The notes: generated by a model from the sequence alone, not told the origin. Shown: positions 51,435 to 60,535, counted from the stretch's first letter. The stretch is DNA of 64,000 nucleotides from Acidobacteriaceae bacterium (GCA_003151155.1 PLWX01000256.1:1-64000); one strand, 5' to 3'. Translations and numbers: made by a program.

Positions 51435-52826
51435 GTGAGCAACATTCTCGTCTGCGACGACGAACGCTCGATCTGCGAAATGCTGGAAATCGCCCTCCGC
51501 AAGGAAGGTCACAAGGTGGAGACCGTGACCTCTGGCGAGGCCGCGAAACGCAAGATGGATTCCGCGCTCTTCGATGTCGTGGTTACCGATATCCGCATGC
51601 CGCACACCAACGGTATTGAAGTCCTGCGTCACGCCCACTCGGTATCGCCGGACACTGCTGTCGTGCTGATCACCGCCGTCGATGACATTGAAGCCGCCGT
51701 CGCCGCCGTGAAGGCCGGAGGCGCGGCTGATTACATTCGCAAAAGCCCTGCTCTTATCGACGATATCCGCGTTGCGATCGGCAATGCTGTCGAACGCGGC
51801 ACCCTCAAGCGCCAGAATATGGCGTTCAAGCGCGACGCGGCGGGACGCAACTCGCTCGACAATATCGTCGGCACCAGCCAGCGCATGCAGCAACTCAAGA
51901 GCACTATCCGGATGGTGGCATCCACTGGAAGTACGGTGCTGGTCCACGGCGAAAGCGGAACCGGTAAGGAACTGGTCGCGCGCGCGGTTCATACCTGTTC
52001 GCCGCGCGCCGGCGAACCGTTTACGTCGATCAACTGCGGCGCGTTTCCGGAAACGCTTCTCGAAAGCGAGCTCTTCGGCTACGTGAAAGGTGCGTTTACT
52101 GGCGCGGTGCAGAACAAGCGCGGGCTGTTCGAAGTCTCGACCGGCGGCACCATCTTCCTCGACGAAATCAGCGAGATGACGCTCACCATGCAGGTCAAAC
52201 TTCTACGCGTGTTACAGGAGCGGCAGGTTCGCCCGGTCGGAGGGACCTCGGAAATACCGGTCGATGTTCGCGTCATCGCCGCAACCAACCGGAATCTCGA
52301 CGCCTCCGTGGCCGATGGTACCTTCCGCGAAGACCTTTACTATCGCCTTAGCGTTATCCCCGTACAGGTTCCACCGCTGCGCGAGCGGCCGGACGACATC
52401 GAGCTGCTGGCGAATCATTTCCTGAAGAAATATGCTCCCGCCGCAGGCAAAAGCATTCGGTCGATCCGACCCGAATCGATTGCCGATCTTCGCGACTACG
52501 ATTGGCCGGGCAATGTGCGCCAACTGGAAAACACCATCGAGCGCGCCGTCGCCCTCGAGATGACGGAAGAACTGCATGTTGAAATCCCGACCGAACGCCA
52601 GAAAAACAAGGCCAACACCGCCGTTGCTGCAGCCGGCGCAGGTGGCAACGGGATGGTGACGATGAGCGCCACCGGGATCGACATGGAAGCTTACGTCGCC
52701 GACCTGGAGCGTTCGCTTTTGCAACAGGCGCTCAAGCAATCTGACGGCGTACAGACGAAAGCCGCCGAACTGCTCAAGCTCTCGTACCGTTCTTTCCGCC
52801 ACCTGATGAAGAAGTACGACCTGTAA
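51435..52826 (+). CDS. pilR: PilR-type sigma-54 response regulator
   Basis: A 463-residue NtrC-family regulator: receiver (ILVCDDERSICEMLEIALRK, Asp in DVVVTDIRMPHTNG), AAA+ core (VHGESGTGKELVARAVHTCS, intact GAFTGA in YVKGAFTGAVQNKRG, GGTIFLDEISEMTL) and Fis-type helix-turn-helix (DGVQTKAAELLKLSYRSFRH). It starts four bases after pilS. It contrasts with the NtrX in this window, whose GAFTGA is altered. Likely target is a sigma-54 pilin promoter outside the window. Confidence 0.94.
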   Translation: MSNILVCDDERSICEMLEIALRKEGHKVETVTSGEAAKRKMDSALFDVVVTDIRMPHTNGIEVLRHAHSVSPDTAVVLITAVDDIEAAVAAVKAGGAADYIRKSPALIDDIRVAIGNAVERGTLKRQNMAFKRDAAGRNSLDNIVGTSQRMQQLKSTIRMVASTGSTVLVHGESGTGKELVARAVHTCSPRAGEPFTSINCGAFPETLLESELFGYVKGAFTGAVQNKRGLFEVSTGGTIFLDEISEMTLTMQVKLLRVLQERQVRPVGGTSEIPVDVRVIAATNRNLDASVADGTFREDLYYRLSVIPVQVPPLRERPDDIELLANHFLKKYAPAAGKSIRSIRPESIADLRDYDWPGNVRQLENTIERAVALEMTEELHVEIPTERQKNKANTAVAAAGAGGNGMVTMSATGIDMEAYVADLERSLLQQALKQSDGVQTKAAELLKLSYRSFRHLMKKYDL

Positions 52827-53686
52827 TGCGCTTCGCACCGGGCCCGTTTCTCAAATCGGCGATCGCTGTCGCTTGCCTGCTGTTCGCTTGCGCGACCGGC
52901 GATGCCACCAGCATCCGGCGAACCGAGGTTCCGGCTGACGTTCTGCTGGAACGTCTGCGTCTCGCGCCCGATTCCAATCAAGCTCGTCACGATGCGCTGG
53001 TGAAGCTGTTTGCGGACAACGGCTGCACGACCACGGACCTCGACGTTCCACACGAACCGCCGAATGTTTTATGCGTCGTGCCGGGTGAATCGGATTCGAT
53101 CATCTTTGTAGGCGCGCATTTCGACAAGGTCAAGGACGGCCACGGTGTCGTCGACAACGGGAGCGGCGTTTCGCTGTTACCCAGTTTGTTGCAGGCGCTC
53201 AAGATCACGAAACGGCGGCACACGTTTGTCTTCATGGGCTTTACTGCCGAAGAGAAAGGCCTGGTCGGCTCAAACTATTACGTCCATCACCTGGCGAAGG
53301 CGGATCGCGCGAAAATTCATGCCATGATCGCGATCGATACGTTGGGTTTGACCCCGACAAAAATCTGGACGAGTCGCGCCGATAAAGCACTGCTCATGGA
53401 TCTCGTCCAAGTCAGCCGGTCGTTGAATCTGCCTTTGTCAGGCATGAACGTTGATTACGTCGGCGACACTGACTCCACGCCATTCCGTGATGCGAAAATC
53501 CCGACGATCACGTTCCATTCCATCACCAACGAGACATGGCGGATTCTCCATTCCGACAAGGACACCTATGCCGCCGTCGACCAGAAAGCTTATGTCGATA
53601 GCTGCCACCTGATCACCGATTACGTCGCCTATCTCGACGAAGTGCTGGACGCAGACAGTACCGCGACTACCCAATCGACGAAGTAG
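52826..53686 (+). CDS. Secreted M28-family metallopeptidase
   Basis: A 286-residue exported zinc aminopeptidase-like protein. Signal segment FLKSAIAVACLLFACATGDA may be a lipoprotein signal. Metal ligands follow in order: FVGAHFDKVKDGHGVVDNGS (His, Asp), GFTAEEKGLVGSNYYV (Glu pair), MIAIDTLGLTPT (Asp) and IPTITFHSITNETW (His). Its ATG overlaps the pilR stop (TAATG), so it is translated from the pil regulatory message. Substrate unknown; a role in pilin handling would be speculation. Confidence 0.88.
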   Translation: MRFAPGPFLKSAIAVACLLFACATGDATSIRRTEVPADVLLERLRLAPDSNQARHDALVKLFADNGCTTTDLDVPHEPPNVLCVVPGESDSIIFVGAHFDKVKDGHGVVDNGSGVSLLPSLLQALKITKRRHTFVFMGFTAEEKGLVGSNYYVHHLAKADRAKIHAMIAIDTLGLTPTKIWTSRADKALLMDLVQVSRSLNLPLSGMNVDYVGDTDSTPFRDAKIPTITFHSITNETWRILHSDKDTYAAVDQKAYVDSCHLITDYVAYLDEVLDADSTATTQSTK

Positions 53687-53730
53687 CCGGCGACGCACTG
53701 GCGGTCGACGCGCTGCTAAAATCGAAGGCG

Positions 53731-54078
53731 ATGTCCGAACCGCGACAGACCGCTGAAGATCACTATTACGCTGCGCTCGATCTTTATGCTGACGGCAACG
53801 CCGAGGCGGCGGCGGGGGAGTATCAGAAGGCGCTTGCGGCGGACCCTTCGTTCGTGGATGCGCTGCACGGGCTGGCACGGGTGTACCAGGACCTTGCGCG
53901 GTTCGATGAGGCGATCGAGGTCGCGAAGAAAATTTCGGAACACGATCCGGATGACGTGCTGGCGCATACCTCGCTTTCCATTCTCTATCAAAAGAAGGGG
54001 ATGATTGCGGAGGCGGAGGAAGAGTCGAATAAGGCGCGCATCCTGGGATGGAAGCAGCAATTGAAGGATGGTGGGTAG
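53731..54078 (+). CDS. Small TPR protein
   Basis: A 115-residue cytosolic protein built of about three TPR units: AEDHYYAALDLYADGNAEAA, LHGLARVYQDLARFDEAIEV and LAHTSLSILYQKKGMIAEAE. Small TPR proteins serve as adaptors. It follows the peptidase by 44 bases and could end the pil transcription unit. Start ATG 53731 fits the first helix. Similar proteins are common and unassigned. Confidence 0.82.
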   Translation: MSEPRQTAEDHYYAALDLYADGNAEAAAGEYQKALAADPSFVDALHGLARVYQDLARFDEAIEVAKKISEHDPDDVLAHTSLSILYQKKGMIAEAEEESNKARILGWKQQLKDGG

Positions 54079-54588
54079 GGACCCCCTCCCCCTCCCCTCG
54101 ATATCTTGTTTTCAGTGGTTTAGCGCGACGTTTCCGCCAAAATATTCGATCTAAACGAGTTATAGTCAAAATCCAGAAAACATTAGACTTAGAGGAAGGA
54201 AAGCAGATTGCCACGTCGCTTCGCTCCTCGCAATGACAAGAGAGTGTGACGTGAGGCGAACATCTTCTTGGCTGGCGCGGCAGCACGTTTACCTCAGGAC
54301 TAAAGAATGGGACGTGCTGCGAGCATCTTCTTGGTAAGCCGCCACGGTGTTTACTTCCTGTGTGACCTGGTGCCAATATCTTCCTGGCGAGCCGTTGCTT
54401 GTTCGCTTCTCCCTATTTTTAGAATAGCAAGTTGGAGGGGGTAAACCGGACACTTTTCCGAACGATATATTTGGTTTGGATTCAAGGGATTACACGGAAA
54501 TCAATGGATTCCTTCTCTTGACAAGATTTTCGGCCATGGAGACGAGGGCATGGATCAGAATCGGGCTTGGCTATACTGAGAGCAGCAC
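54079..54588. other. Gene-free interval with degenerate tandem repeats
   Basis: About 510 bases with no supportable gene. It contains an interspersed-type sequence (GCCACGTCGCTTCGCTCCTC, 54210-54240), three degenerate direct repeats (54247-54420) and AT-rich DNA up to the small gene at 54589. Local base composition is lower in GC than neighbours. Confidence 0.55.
54247..54420. repeat. Three degenerate direct repeats, 53-63 bp apart
   Basis: CATCTTCTTGG at 54261-54271 recurs at 54324-54334 and as TATCTTCCTGG at 54377-54387. Each is preceded by GTG-nn-GCGA-like bases and followed by a GCnGCnnCACGTTTAC-like segment. No inverted structure is evident. Confidence 0.5.
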
Positions 54589-54822
54589 ATGTGGAACATC
54601 GTCCGATTCCTGTGGAATGCCACCAAGGGCCATCACTTCACTCCCTGGCGCAGCCCTTACCTGCGGTGGCGGATTGAGACCTATTGCGGGATCAAGATGA
54701 CGCAGATCGGCTTCCTGGAGTTTGTGGGGTTCAGCTGGCGGGAGCGGAGACAGCTTCTGCAGTTTTTGAAGTGGACGGGCGAGATGAAGCAGTACGCGCG
54801 GGTCAAACCGAAGAATCCCTAG
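54589..54822 (+). CDS. Small conserved hypothetical protein, 77 aa
   Basis: A basic, Trp-rich soluble protein: MWNIVRFLWNATKGHHFTPW followed by RSPYLRWRIETYCGIKMTQI and a C-terminal helix-rich part. I recall similar short proteins with the SPYLRWRIETY core in other Acidobacteriota, which suggests a lineage-specific family. Function unknown; the aromatic/basic character might suit nucleic acid or membrane contact. Its end overlaps by four bases the end of the converging SAM-dependent enzyme. Confidence 0.6.
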   Translation: MWNIVRFLWNATKGHHFTPWRSPYLRWRIETYCGIKMTQIGFLEFVGFSWRERRQLLQFLKWTGEMKQYARVKPKNP

Positions 54823-55610
54823 CTCATCGTTACGACAACTTCGCTGCCCTTGGTGGCCCCTGCTGCCTGGGCCGCGGACCCTTTGTTGACGGAAAGTTCT
54901 AAAAATCCACCGCTGCCCAGAATCGCGAACACTTCGCCCTTTTCTCCTTCGGCGTAGTTGCTGGCGAGTTTGGTGACCGTCGCGTTGCCGACGTTGATTT
55001 TGAAATCGCCGCCGAAAATTCCCGATACATCGCCGGGAGTGATGTTGGTGATCAGGCTGCCGAATTTATCCACCTTCAACACAATGCCCTTTACCTGGTT
55101 GGCGTCGCCAGGCTTGGCGCGTGGCGCGTTGAAGCGCACGTAATCTTCGATCGTCTCGCCGAACTTATTGCTCTCGACGCCTTTGCTCAGCCATCCGGCA
55201 ACCGCGGCGAAAATGTCTCGGCCGTGGAAGGTCTGGCTTACGGGCTGTATGAAGTAATGCGACGAGGTGATGTGGCGGACGCTTACGCGCTCCTCGCGTT
55301 CATAGACCAGCGAGAGGACACCGTTATCCGGAGCGACGAAATAGTGGGTGCCGGCGGTGACGAGGATCGGACGGCGCGAGGTTCCCACGCCGGGATCGAC
55401 GACGACGACGTGAACCGTATCTTTCGGATAGTAAGAGTAGGCCTGCGCAATGGTGAGCGCTCCGTCGAGCAGATCGAAGGACTGAACGGAGTTCGAGATA
55501 TCGACGACGGTGGCCGCGGGATTGATGTTGTAGAGGACGCCTTTCATGGCGCCGACGTAGTAATCCGCGGTCCCGAAATCAGTGGTCAGGGTAACAAAGC
55601 GTGACGCCAA
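54819..55610 (-). CDS. SAM hydroxide adenosyltransferase (DUF62/fluorinase-like family)
   Basis: A 263-residue two-domain protein of the family that hydrolyses S-adenosylmethionine to adenosine and methionine; fluorinases and chlorinases are relatives. Signatures: FVTLTTDFGTADYYVGAMKG with the substrate Asp, VHVVVVDPGVGTSRRPI, HYFVAPDNGVLSLVYE, SQTFHGRDIFAAVAGWLSKG, and the C-terminal beta-barrel (VLKVDKFGSLITNI). The dedicated halogenase loop is not obvious, so the hydroxide form is the default. Its biological role is unclear in most bacteria. Confidence 0.9.
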   Translation of the reverse strand: MASRFVTLTTDFGTADYYVGAMKGVLYNINPAATVVDISNSVQSFDLLDGALTIAQAYSYYPKDTVHVVVVDPGVGTSRRPILVTAGTHYFVAPDNGVLSLVYEREERVSVRHITSSHYFIQPVSQTFHGRDIFAAVAGWLSKGVESNKFGETIEDYVRFNAPRAKPGDANQVKGIVLKVDKFGSLITNITPGDVSGIFGGDFKINVGNATVTKLASNYAEGEKGEVFAILGSGGFLELSVNKGSAAQAAGATKGSEVVVTMS

Positions 55611-55698
55611 CGAAGTCTCCGCGCAACAGGAATACTCGGAAGGTAGAGCATGCTGCGCGGAGCGTCAAGTTACTGACGGAGCCACGAACTGAAGCAAA

Positions 55699-55756
55699 CG
55701 CAAGATCCTTCGCTGCGGACGCGGAAGGTCTCCGCGTCCTCCGTTCAGGATGACAA
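55699..55756. repeat. Interspersed hairpin repeat family D, copy 2
   Basis: Constant ends CGCAAGATCCTT and CAGGATGACAA as at 2658-2717, with inner stem GGACGCGGA / TCCGCGTCC. The inner arms differ from copy 1 but are complementary in each. Confidence 0.75.
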
Positions 55757-55796
55757 GGGGGAAAGAGGATGCCGGACACGGCTGCACCTGGCGATC

Positions 55797-56708
55797 TCAG
55801 TTGATCTCGATATCGCCGGAGCCGGTATGCACTTCGACTTTCGGACCGCCTGTGCCGACCTTGCCGTGGATCTCATGCTTCGACAGCTTGCCCTGCACGG
55901 TCACGGGCTTTCCGAGATGGAGATCGCCGGAGCCGGTTGAAGCTTCGACATCGAAGTTGGTGGCGTTGGCCAACTCAAGCGTGACTGCGCCGGAGCCGGT
56001 CTGCACGAACCAGTTGCTGGCTGGGGTGCCCTTGGCCTTCACGTCGCCACTGCCGGTGCGCGCGCGCAAAGAGCCGTTGGCACGATCGACACGAATGCCG
56101 CCGGAGCCGGTGTGGACATCCACGTCGCCCGCGGAATTGAGGGAGACATCCATATCGCCGCTGCCGGTGGAGGCGACGAAGGGTGCGCCGACGTTTTGTG
56201 CCTGGATGCGTCCGCTGCCGGTGTGGGAGCGAACTTCACCGGTAATGTCGCGCAGGCTCACGTCGCCAGAGCCGGTATCGGCACTGAGACGCCCTTGGAA
56301 GCCCTGGATGTCGATCGCACCGGAGCCGGTATTGGCTGCGATGCGGGTGGTCGTCGGAGCCGTGATGTCGTAGCTGATGGAGACGTGCCGGCGGAGTTCG
56401 GGGTCGTCGATCTTGCCGATCTTGATGAGCGAACCCATCTGCTGTACGGGCGGGTTCTGCTCGATCTGCTTGAGCTTCCCTTCGTCGTTCGACGACCAGC
56501 TGGAGACATGAATATGGCCGACGATGTGGACCGTCGTGCTGGAGCCTGACCGCACGTGGATGTCGCCTGAGCCGGTGGACACTTCAAGATCGACGGTGCC
56601 ACTCACGGTGAGATCTTTTTGGAATTCGCCGTCGACGCTGGCATTGGCGAACTGCGTAAGGAAGAAGAAAGAGAGGAGAACCGCGACGCACAGCAGGCTT
56701 CGTTTCAT
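55797..56708 (-). CDS. Secreted DUF4097 protein with ten TGSG repeats
   Basis: A 303-residue exported protein (signal MKRSLLCVAVLLSFFFLTQF) predicted to fold as a beta-helix. The motif TGSG followed mostly by D, A or G occurs ten times at intervals of about 18-20 residues (for example VSTGSGDIHV, ADTGSGDVSL, VHTGSGGIRV, VHTGSGDIEI), each marking one turn; a degenerate GTGGPKV replaces one near the end. DUF4097 proteins are putative adhesins. GAGG lies a few bases before the ATG. It is separated from the upstream adaptor gene by a terminator. Confidence 0.9.
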   Translation of the reverse strand: MKRSLLCVAVLLSFFFLTQFANASVDGEFQKDLTVSGTVDLEVSTGSGDIHVRSGSSTTVHIVGHIHVSSWSSNDEGKLKQIEQNPPVQQMGSLIKIGKIDDPELRRHVSISYDITAPTTTRIAANTGSGAIDIQGFQGRLSADTGSGDVSLRDITGEVRSHTGSGRIQAQNVGAPFVASTGSGDMDVSLNSAGDVDVHTGSGGIRVDRANGSLRARTGSGDVKAKGTPASNWFVQTGSGAVTLELANATNFDVEASTGSGDLHLGKPVTVQGKLSKHEIHGKVGTGGPKVEVHTGSGDIEIN

Positions 56709-56719
56709 TGTGTCCTCGT

Positions 56720-56751
56720 AAAAATGCGGAGGCGCCGCGGGGCACCTCCGC
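56720..56751 (-). terminator. Rho-independent terminator after the adaptor gene
   Basis: On the minus strand GCGGAGGTGCC pairs with GGCGCCTCCGC (one G-U), loop of four, followed by ATTTTT. It lies between the adaptor stop and the DUF4097 start, so read-through there must be limited. Confidence 0.8.
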
Positions 56752-56768
56752 CATCGAGATGATGTTGG

Positions 56769-57971
56769 TTACTGCAGTACGACTTGATCTTTTTCCTTCA
56801 GGCCGGCGAGCACTTCGGTCTTGGCGCCGTTCGAAATTCCGATCTGCACCGGGACCTTCTTCTTGCCTTCTTTGACCTTGGCATCGGGAACTTCGACCGA
56901 GGCTTTCTTGTCGCGATCGTAAATGATCGCGCCTTCGGGGATCATCAGTACGTTCTTGTGCTCTTCGAGAATGATCTCGGCGTTGGCGGTCATTGCGGCC
57001 TTGAGTTCGCCGCCGGGGTTGTTGATCGAAACGCGGACTTCGAAGGTGGTGACGTTATCTTTCTCTACGCCCATCGGCGAAATCTTGGTGACTTTGCCGC
57101 TGAAGGTTTTGTCTTTAAAGCTCTCGACTTTGATTCGCGCTGCTTCGCCAAGGTAGACCTTCGCGATGTCGCTCTCGTCGACTTTACCTTTTACATAGAC
57201 TTCGCTGGTATCGCCGAGGGTCATGACCAAGGTTGCCGAGGAACCGAGAACAAGGATGGAGCTGACCGCGTCGCCGACTTCGACGTCACGCGACAAGACA
57301 ATGCCGGTGATCGGGGCGGTGATGGTGGTGTAGCTCAACTGTTCTTCCAGTTGTGCCAGGGTGGCTTGAGATTTCTGCACGTCGGCCTGAGCCTGCGCCA
57401 TCTTGGCTTTGTAGACCGTAACCTGGGCACGCGCTACGCTCTGCTTATTGACCGCCATTTCATAGGCACGCTGCGAATCATCGAGCGCTGACTGCGAGAC
57501 CACGCCATCCTTCGCCATGCTCTTGGCGCGCTCGTAGGCGCGTTGCAAGGTGGGGATGTCGACGCCCATGGCATCAACTTTCGAGCGCTCGTAATCGGCT
57601 TCCGTGGCGTGCATATTCGACTCCGCGGACTCCAGTTGCGCTTTCTGCGAACGGACCTGGGCGACGATTTCATCCTTGTCGAGCTCGGCGAGCAACTGGC
57701 CGGCCTTCACATGGTCGCCGTATTCGACATACAGCTTCTTCACAATGCCGCTGGCTTTGGACTTGATTTCGACCTTGGTGATCGGCTCGACCTTGCCGGT
57801 CGCGACCACGCTCTTCGCCAAGTCGCCCTTATCCACGGTCGCGATCTTGGTGGGGTCGATTTTTGCGCCGCCGCTCGTCGCCATGACTACGCCAACCACG
57901 CCCAGCACGAGGACCAGTACGATCACTCCGCCGATGATCCATTTCTTCTTCTTATTCTTGCCGTTTGCCAC
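56769..57971 (-). CDS. RND/MacA-type periplasmic adaptor (membrane fusion protein)
   Basis: A 400-residue HlyD-family adaptor. The N-terminal anchor (KKKWIIGGVIVLVLVLGVVG) is followed by a lipoyl half-domain (VEPITKVEIKSKASGIVKKL), a long coiled-coil hairpin (about residues 90-190, AQLESAESNMHATEADYERS), the second lipoyl half (TTITAPITGIVLSRDVEVGD) and beta-barrel domains (YVKGKVDESDIAKVYLGEAA). I chose GTG 57971 because GGAGG lies five bases upstream; the frame runs to 58232 without similarity. No MacB or RND pump gene is adjacent. Confidence 0.92.
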   Translation of the reverse strand: MANGKNKKKKWIIGGVIVLVLVLGVVGVVMATSGGAKIDPTKIATVDKGDLAKSVVATGKVEPITKVEIKSKASGIVKKLYVEYGDHVKAGQLLAELDKDEIVAQVRSQKAQLESAESNMHATEADYERSKVDAMGVDIPTLQRAYERAKSMAKDGVVSQSALDDSQRAYEMAVNKQSVARAQVTVYKAKMAQAQADVQKSQATLAQLEEQLSYTTITAPITGIVLSRDVEVGDAVSSILVLGSSATLVMTLGDTSEVYVKGKVDESDIAKVYLGEAARIKVESFKDKTFSGKVTKISPMGVEKDNVTTFEVRVSINNPGGELKAAMTANAEIILEEHKNVLMIPEGAIIYDRDKKASVEVPDAKVKEGKKKVPVQIGISNGAKTEVLAGLKEKDQVVLQ

Positions 57972-58247
57972 AGCGACCTCCAGGAAATAAGCGACTGCTG
58001 GAACTGGATACGCGAGGGGCTCGCGGTAAGTTCCAGAAATCGAAAAAGATTGCATGAACGGAACACAGAAGCGTTCCCGTTCCCGACCGAGACCTGCCGG
58101 TGCGGCGATCGGTGGCTTGCTAAAGTCTAAAGTTTCTGCAGGTTCTATTAGCTTACATCGCTGGGCGATGGGATGCAGCACAGATGTTAAAATCGCTGGA
58201 TTCCGGAACCAGAAGCGTTCACTTTTGGACACCGGCTATGGAGATCG

Positions 58248-59615
58248 ATGGTCACCTATACGCTGCTGCGTTTGATCGCAGTGGCCTTCCTGGTTGCGCT
58301 CAACGCTTTCTTCGTAGCGGCAGAGTTCGCGCTAGTGAGCGTGCGCGACACCAGGCTCCTGCAATTGATCGACGCCAACAAGATCGGTGCACGCACGGTG
58401 CAACGCCTGCACAGCCGTCTTGACGAGGTGCTGGCCGCGGTGCAGTTGGGCGTCACCATCGCCAGCCTGGCGCTCGGCTGGATCGGCGAGAGCGCCATTG
58501 CGGTCCTCTTGCAACCGTCGTTTGAGAAGCTGCCGCATGGCGTGTTCTTCGCCCATGGGCTGGCTGCGGGAATCTCCTTCACACTGATTACGTTCTTCCA
58601 CGTAACTCTAGGAGAGGTCGTTCCGAAGACCATTGCCCTGCAGCGCGCCGAACAGGTCGCACTGGCAGTGGCTGCGCCGATGGAAGTGTTCATCACCTTA
58701 GCGAGGCCGGTGCTGGCGGTGATGCGTTCGGCGGCACGCTTTGTGCTGCGGCTTTTCGGCACGCGCGAGTTGCGGGAAGGGGCTGTCCATTCGCCGGATG
58801 AACTGAAATTGATGGTGACGGCCAGCCGCAAGCTGGGACTAGTGCCGGCTTTGCAGGAAGAGATGATCAATCGCGCCATCGACCTGGAGAACATTTCGGT
58901 GCGCGAGATCATGGTGCCGCGGCCCGATATCTTTTCGCTGCCAGGCACGATGACGCTCGACGAAGCGGTGCAGCGAGTGGTCGATGAACAGCACTCGCGT
59001 ATCCCGGTGTACGACGCGGCGTATGGTCCCGAGCACATTATCGGCGTGCTGTATTCGAAAGACCTGATGCGGTGGATGCGTTATCGACTGGCGCGGCTAT
59101 CGGCGAATCGCCCGGCGGGGATCGCATCGAATTTGAAGGTGCAGCACATCATGCGCGAGGTGCTGGTCGTTCCGGAGACCAAGCCTCTCACCGACCTGCT
59201 GGAAGAATTTAAGCGGCGCAAGCGGCACCTTGCGGTGGTGGTGGATGAGTTCGGTTCGACCGCCGGGGTGGTGACGGTTGAGGACGTGCTGGAACAACTT
59301 GTCGGCGAGATCGAAGACGAGTACGACATTCCGGAGCAGTCGGCACTGACGCCCGGCGGTACCAGCATGGTGCTCGACGGGGGCGTCAACATCCGCGACC
59401 TCGAATCGCAATACCAGATACGCCTGCCACGAGACGAAGGCTTTGAAACCCTCGGTGGCTTCGTGATGTCGAAGCTACAACGAATTCCCCACGAGGGCGA
59501 CAGCTTTGAGTACCACGGCTATCGCTACACGGTGATCGAGATGGATGGCCGGCGCATCGACACGATCAAGCTTGACCTGCTCGAACAGCCAGAGCCCAAG
59601 GAGCAGAACGCCTGA
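58248..59615 (+). CDS. CorC/HlyC-type membrane protein (DUF21-CBS-CorC)
   Basis: A 455-residue protein with an N-terminal DUF21/CNNM membrane domain (FLVALNAFFVAAEFALVSVR; GVTIASLALGWIGESAIAVL; HVTLGEVVPKTIALQRAEQV), two CBS domains (VREIMVPRPDIFSLPGTMTL; HIMREVLVVPETKPLTDLLE) and a C-terminal CorC_HlyC domain (LDGGVNIRDLESQYQIRLPR). Relatives take part in magnesium/cobalt efflux. Its stop overlaps the start of the DppB-type permease (TGATG). A second family member is at 62324. Confidence 0.92.
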   Translation: MVTYTLLRLIAVAFLVALNAFFVAAEFALVSVRDTRLLQLIDANKIGARTVQRLHSRLDEVLAAVQLGVTIASLALGWIGESAIAVLLQPSFEKLPHGVFFAHGLAAGISFTLITFFHVTLGEVVPKTIALQRAEQVALAVAAPMEVFITLARPVLAVMRSAARFVLRLFGTRELREGAVHSPDELKLMVTASRKLGLVPALQEEMINRAIDLENISVREIMVPRPDIFSLPGTMTLDEAVQRVVDEQHSRIPVYDAAYGPEHIIGVLYSKDLMRWMRYRLARLSANRPAGIASNLKVQHIMREVLVVPETKPLTDLLEEFKRRKRHLAVVVDEFGSTAGVVTVEDVLEQLVGEIEDEYDIPEQSALTPGGTSMVLDGGVNIRDLESQYQIRLPRDEGFETLGGFVMSKLQRIPHEGDSFEYHGYRYTVIEMDGRRIDTIKLDLLEQPEPKEQNA

Positions 59616-60532
59616 TGTTTCGCTACCTTGCGCAACGCGTGGCATACACGGTACCAGTAGTGTGGCTGGTGGTGTCGGTCGTGTTTCTGCTGATTCATCT
59701 CGTGCCGGGTGATCCGATCCAACAGATGCTTGGTGAAGGTGCGGCGGTCAGCGATCTGCAGGCCGCGCGTCACGCGTACGGGCTCGATGTGCCGATTGGG
59801 AAACAGTATGTCAATTACTGGAAGGGCGTGCTGCACGGCGACCTTGGCCTATCGGTGCGGATGAACCAGAAAGTTTCGAAGACGATTGTGCAGGCGTATC
59901 CGCCGACGATTGCGCTGACGTTTTCGGCGCTGGCAGTCGCGCTCCTGCTGTCCATCCCGGCAGGAGTGCATTCGGCGCTGCATCGAAACCAGTGGAGTGA
60001 TCGGCTGTTGAGCTTCGTGACATTGCTCGGGCTCTCGTTTCCTAACTTTGCGTTGGGGCCGATCCTGATTTTGTTTTTTGCCATCCGGCTGGGATGGTTG
60101 CCGGTCTCGGGCACTGGAACACTCGCGCACCTGGTGCTTCCGGCGATCACCATGGGCGGAGCGTTGGCGGCGATCCTGGCTCGCATGGTTCGCACTTCAA
60201 TGTTAGAGGAACTCAGCCAGGATTACATTCGCACCGCGCGCGCCAAAGGATTGCCAGAACGCACGGTGGTGTACCGCCACGCGTTGCGGAATGCGCTGAT
60301 CCCCGTGCTTACGGTGGTGGGCTTGCAATTTGGAGCGTTGCTGGCGGGCGCCATCGTAACGGAGACGATCTTCTCTTGGCCGGGGATTGGACGATTGACG
60401 ATCACCGCGATCAACAATCGCGATTACTTCCTGGTGGAAGGCTGCATCCTCGCAATCGGCTTGACGTACGTTGCAGTGAACTTCTTTACCGACCTGCTGT
60501 ACTCCGTAGCGAATCCACGGATCCGCGCTTAG
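59615..60532 (+). CDS. Dipeptide/oligopeptide ABC transporter permease, DppB type
   Basis: A 305-residue inner-membrane permease. MFRYLAQRVAYTVPVVWLVV and FLLIHLVPGDPIQQMLGEGA are the DppB N-terminal signature, QDYIRTARAKGLPERTVVYR the EAA loop, and LLAGAIVTETIFSWPGIGRL the C-terminal part. It is translationally coupled to the CorC-type gene rather than to a DppC gene; the DppC-type permease of the window lies at 39841 on the other strand. Whether the two form one transporter cannot be told from sequence. Confidence 0.93.
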   Translation: MFRYLAQRVAYTVPVVWLVVSVVFLLIHLVPGDPIQQMLGEGAAVSDLQAARHAYGLDVPIGKQYVNYWKGVLHGDLGLSVRMNQKVSKTIVQAYPPTIALTFSALAVALLLSIPAGVHSALHRNQWSDRLLSFVTLLGLSFPNFALGPILILFFAIRLGWLPVSGTGTLAHLVLPAITMGGALAAILARMVRTSMLEELSQDYIRTARAKGLPERTVVYRHALRNALIPVLTVVGLQFGALLAGAIVTETIFSWPGIGRLTITAINNRDYFLVEGCILAIGLTYVAVNFFTDLLYSVANPRIRA

Positions 60533-60535
60533 CCT

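Noticed and set aside
54476..54700. 74-codon plus-strand frame before the 77-aa gene
   Set aside because: Overlaps the better-supported 77-aa frame in another phase, has poor composition and no similarity.
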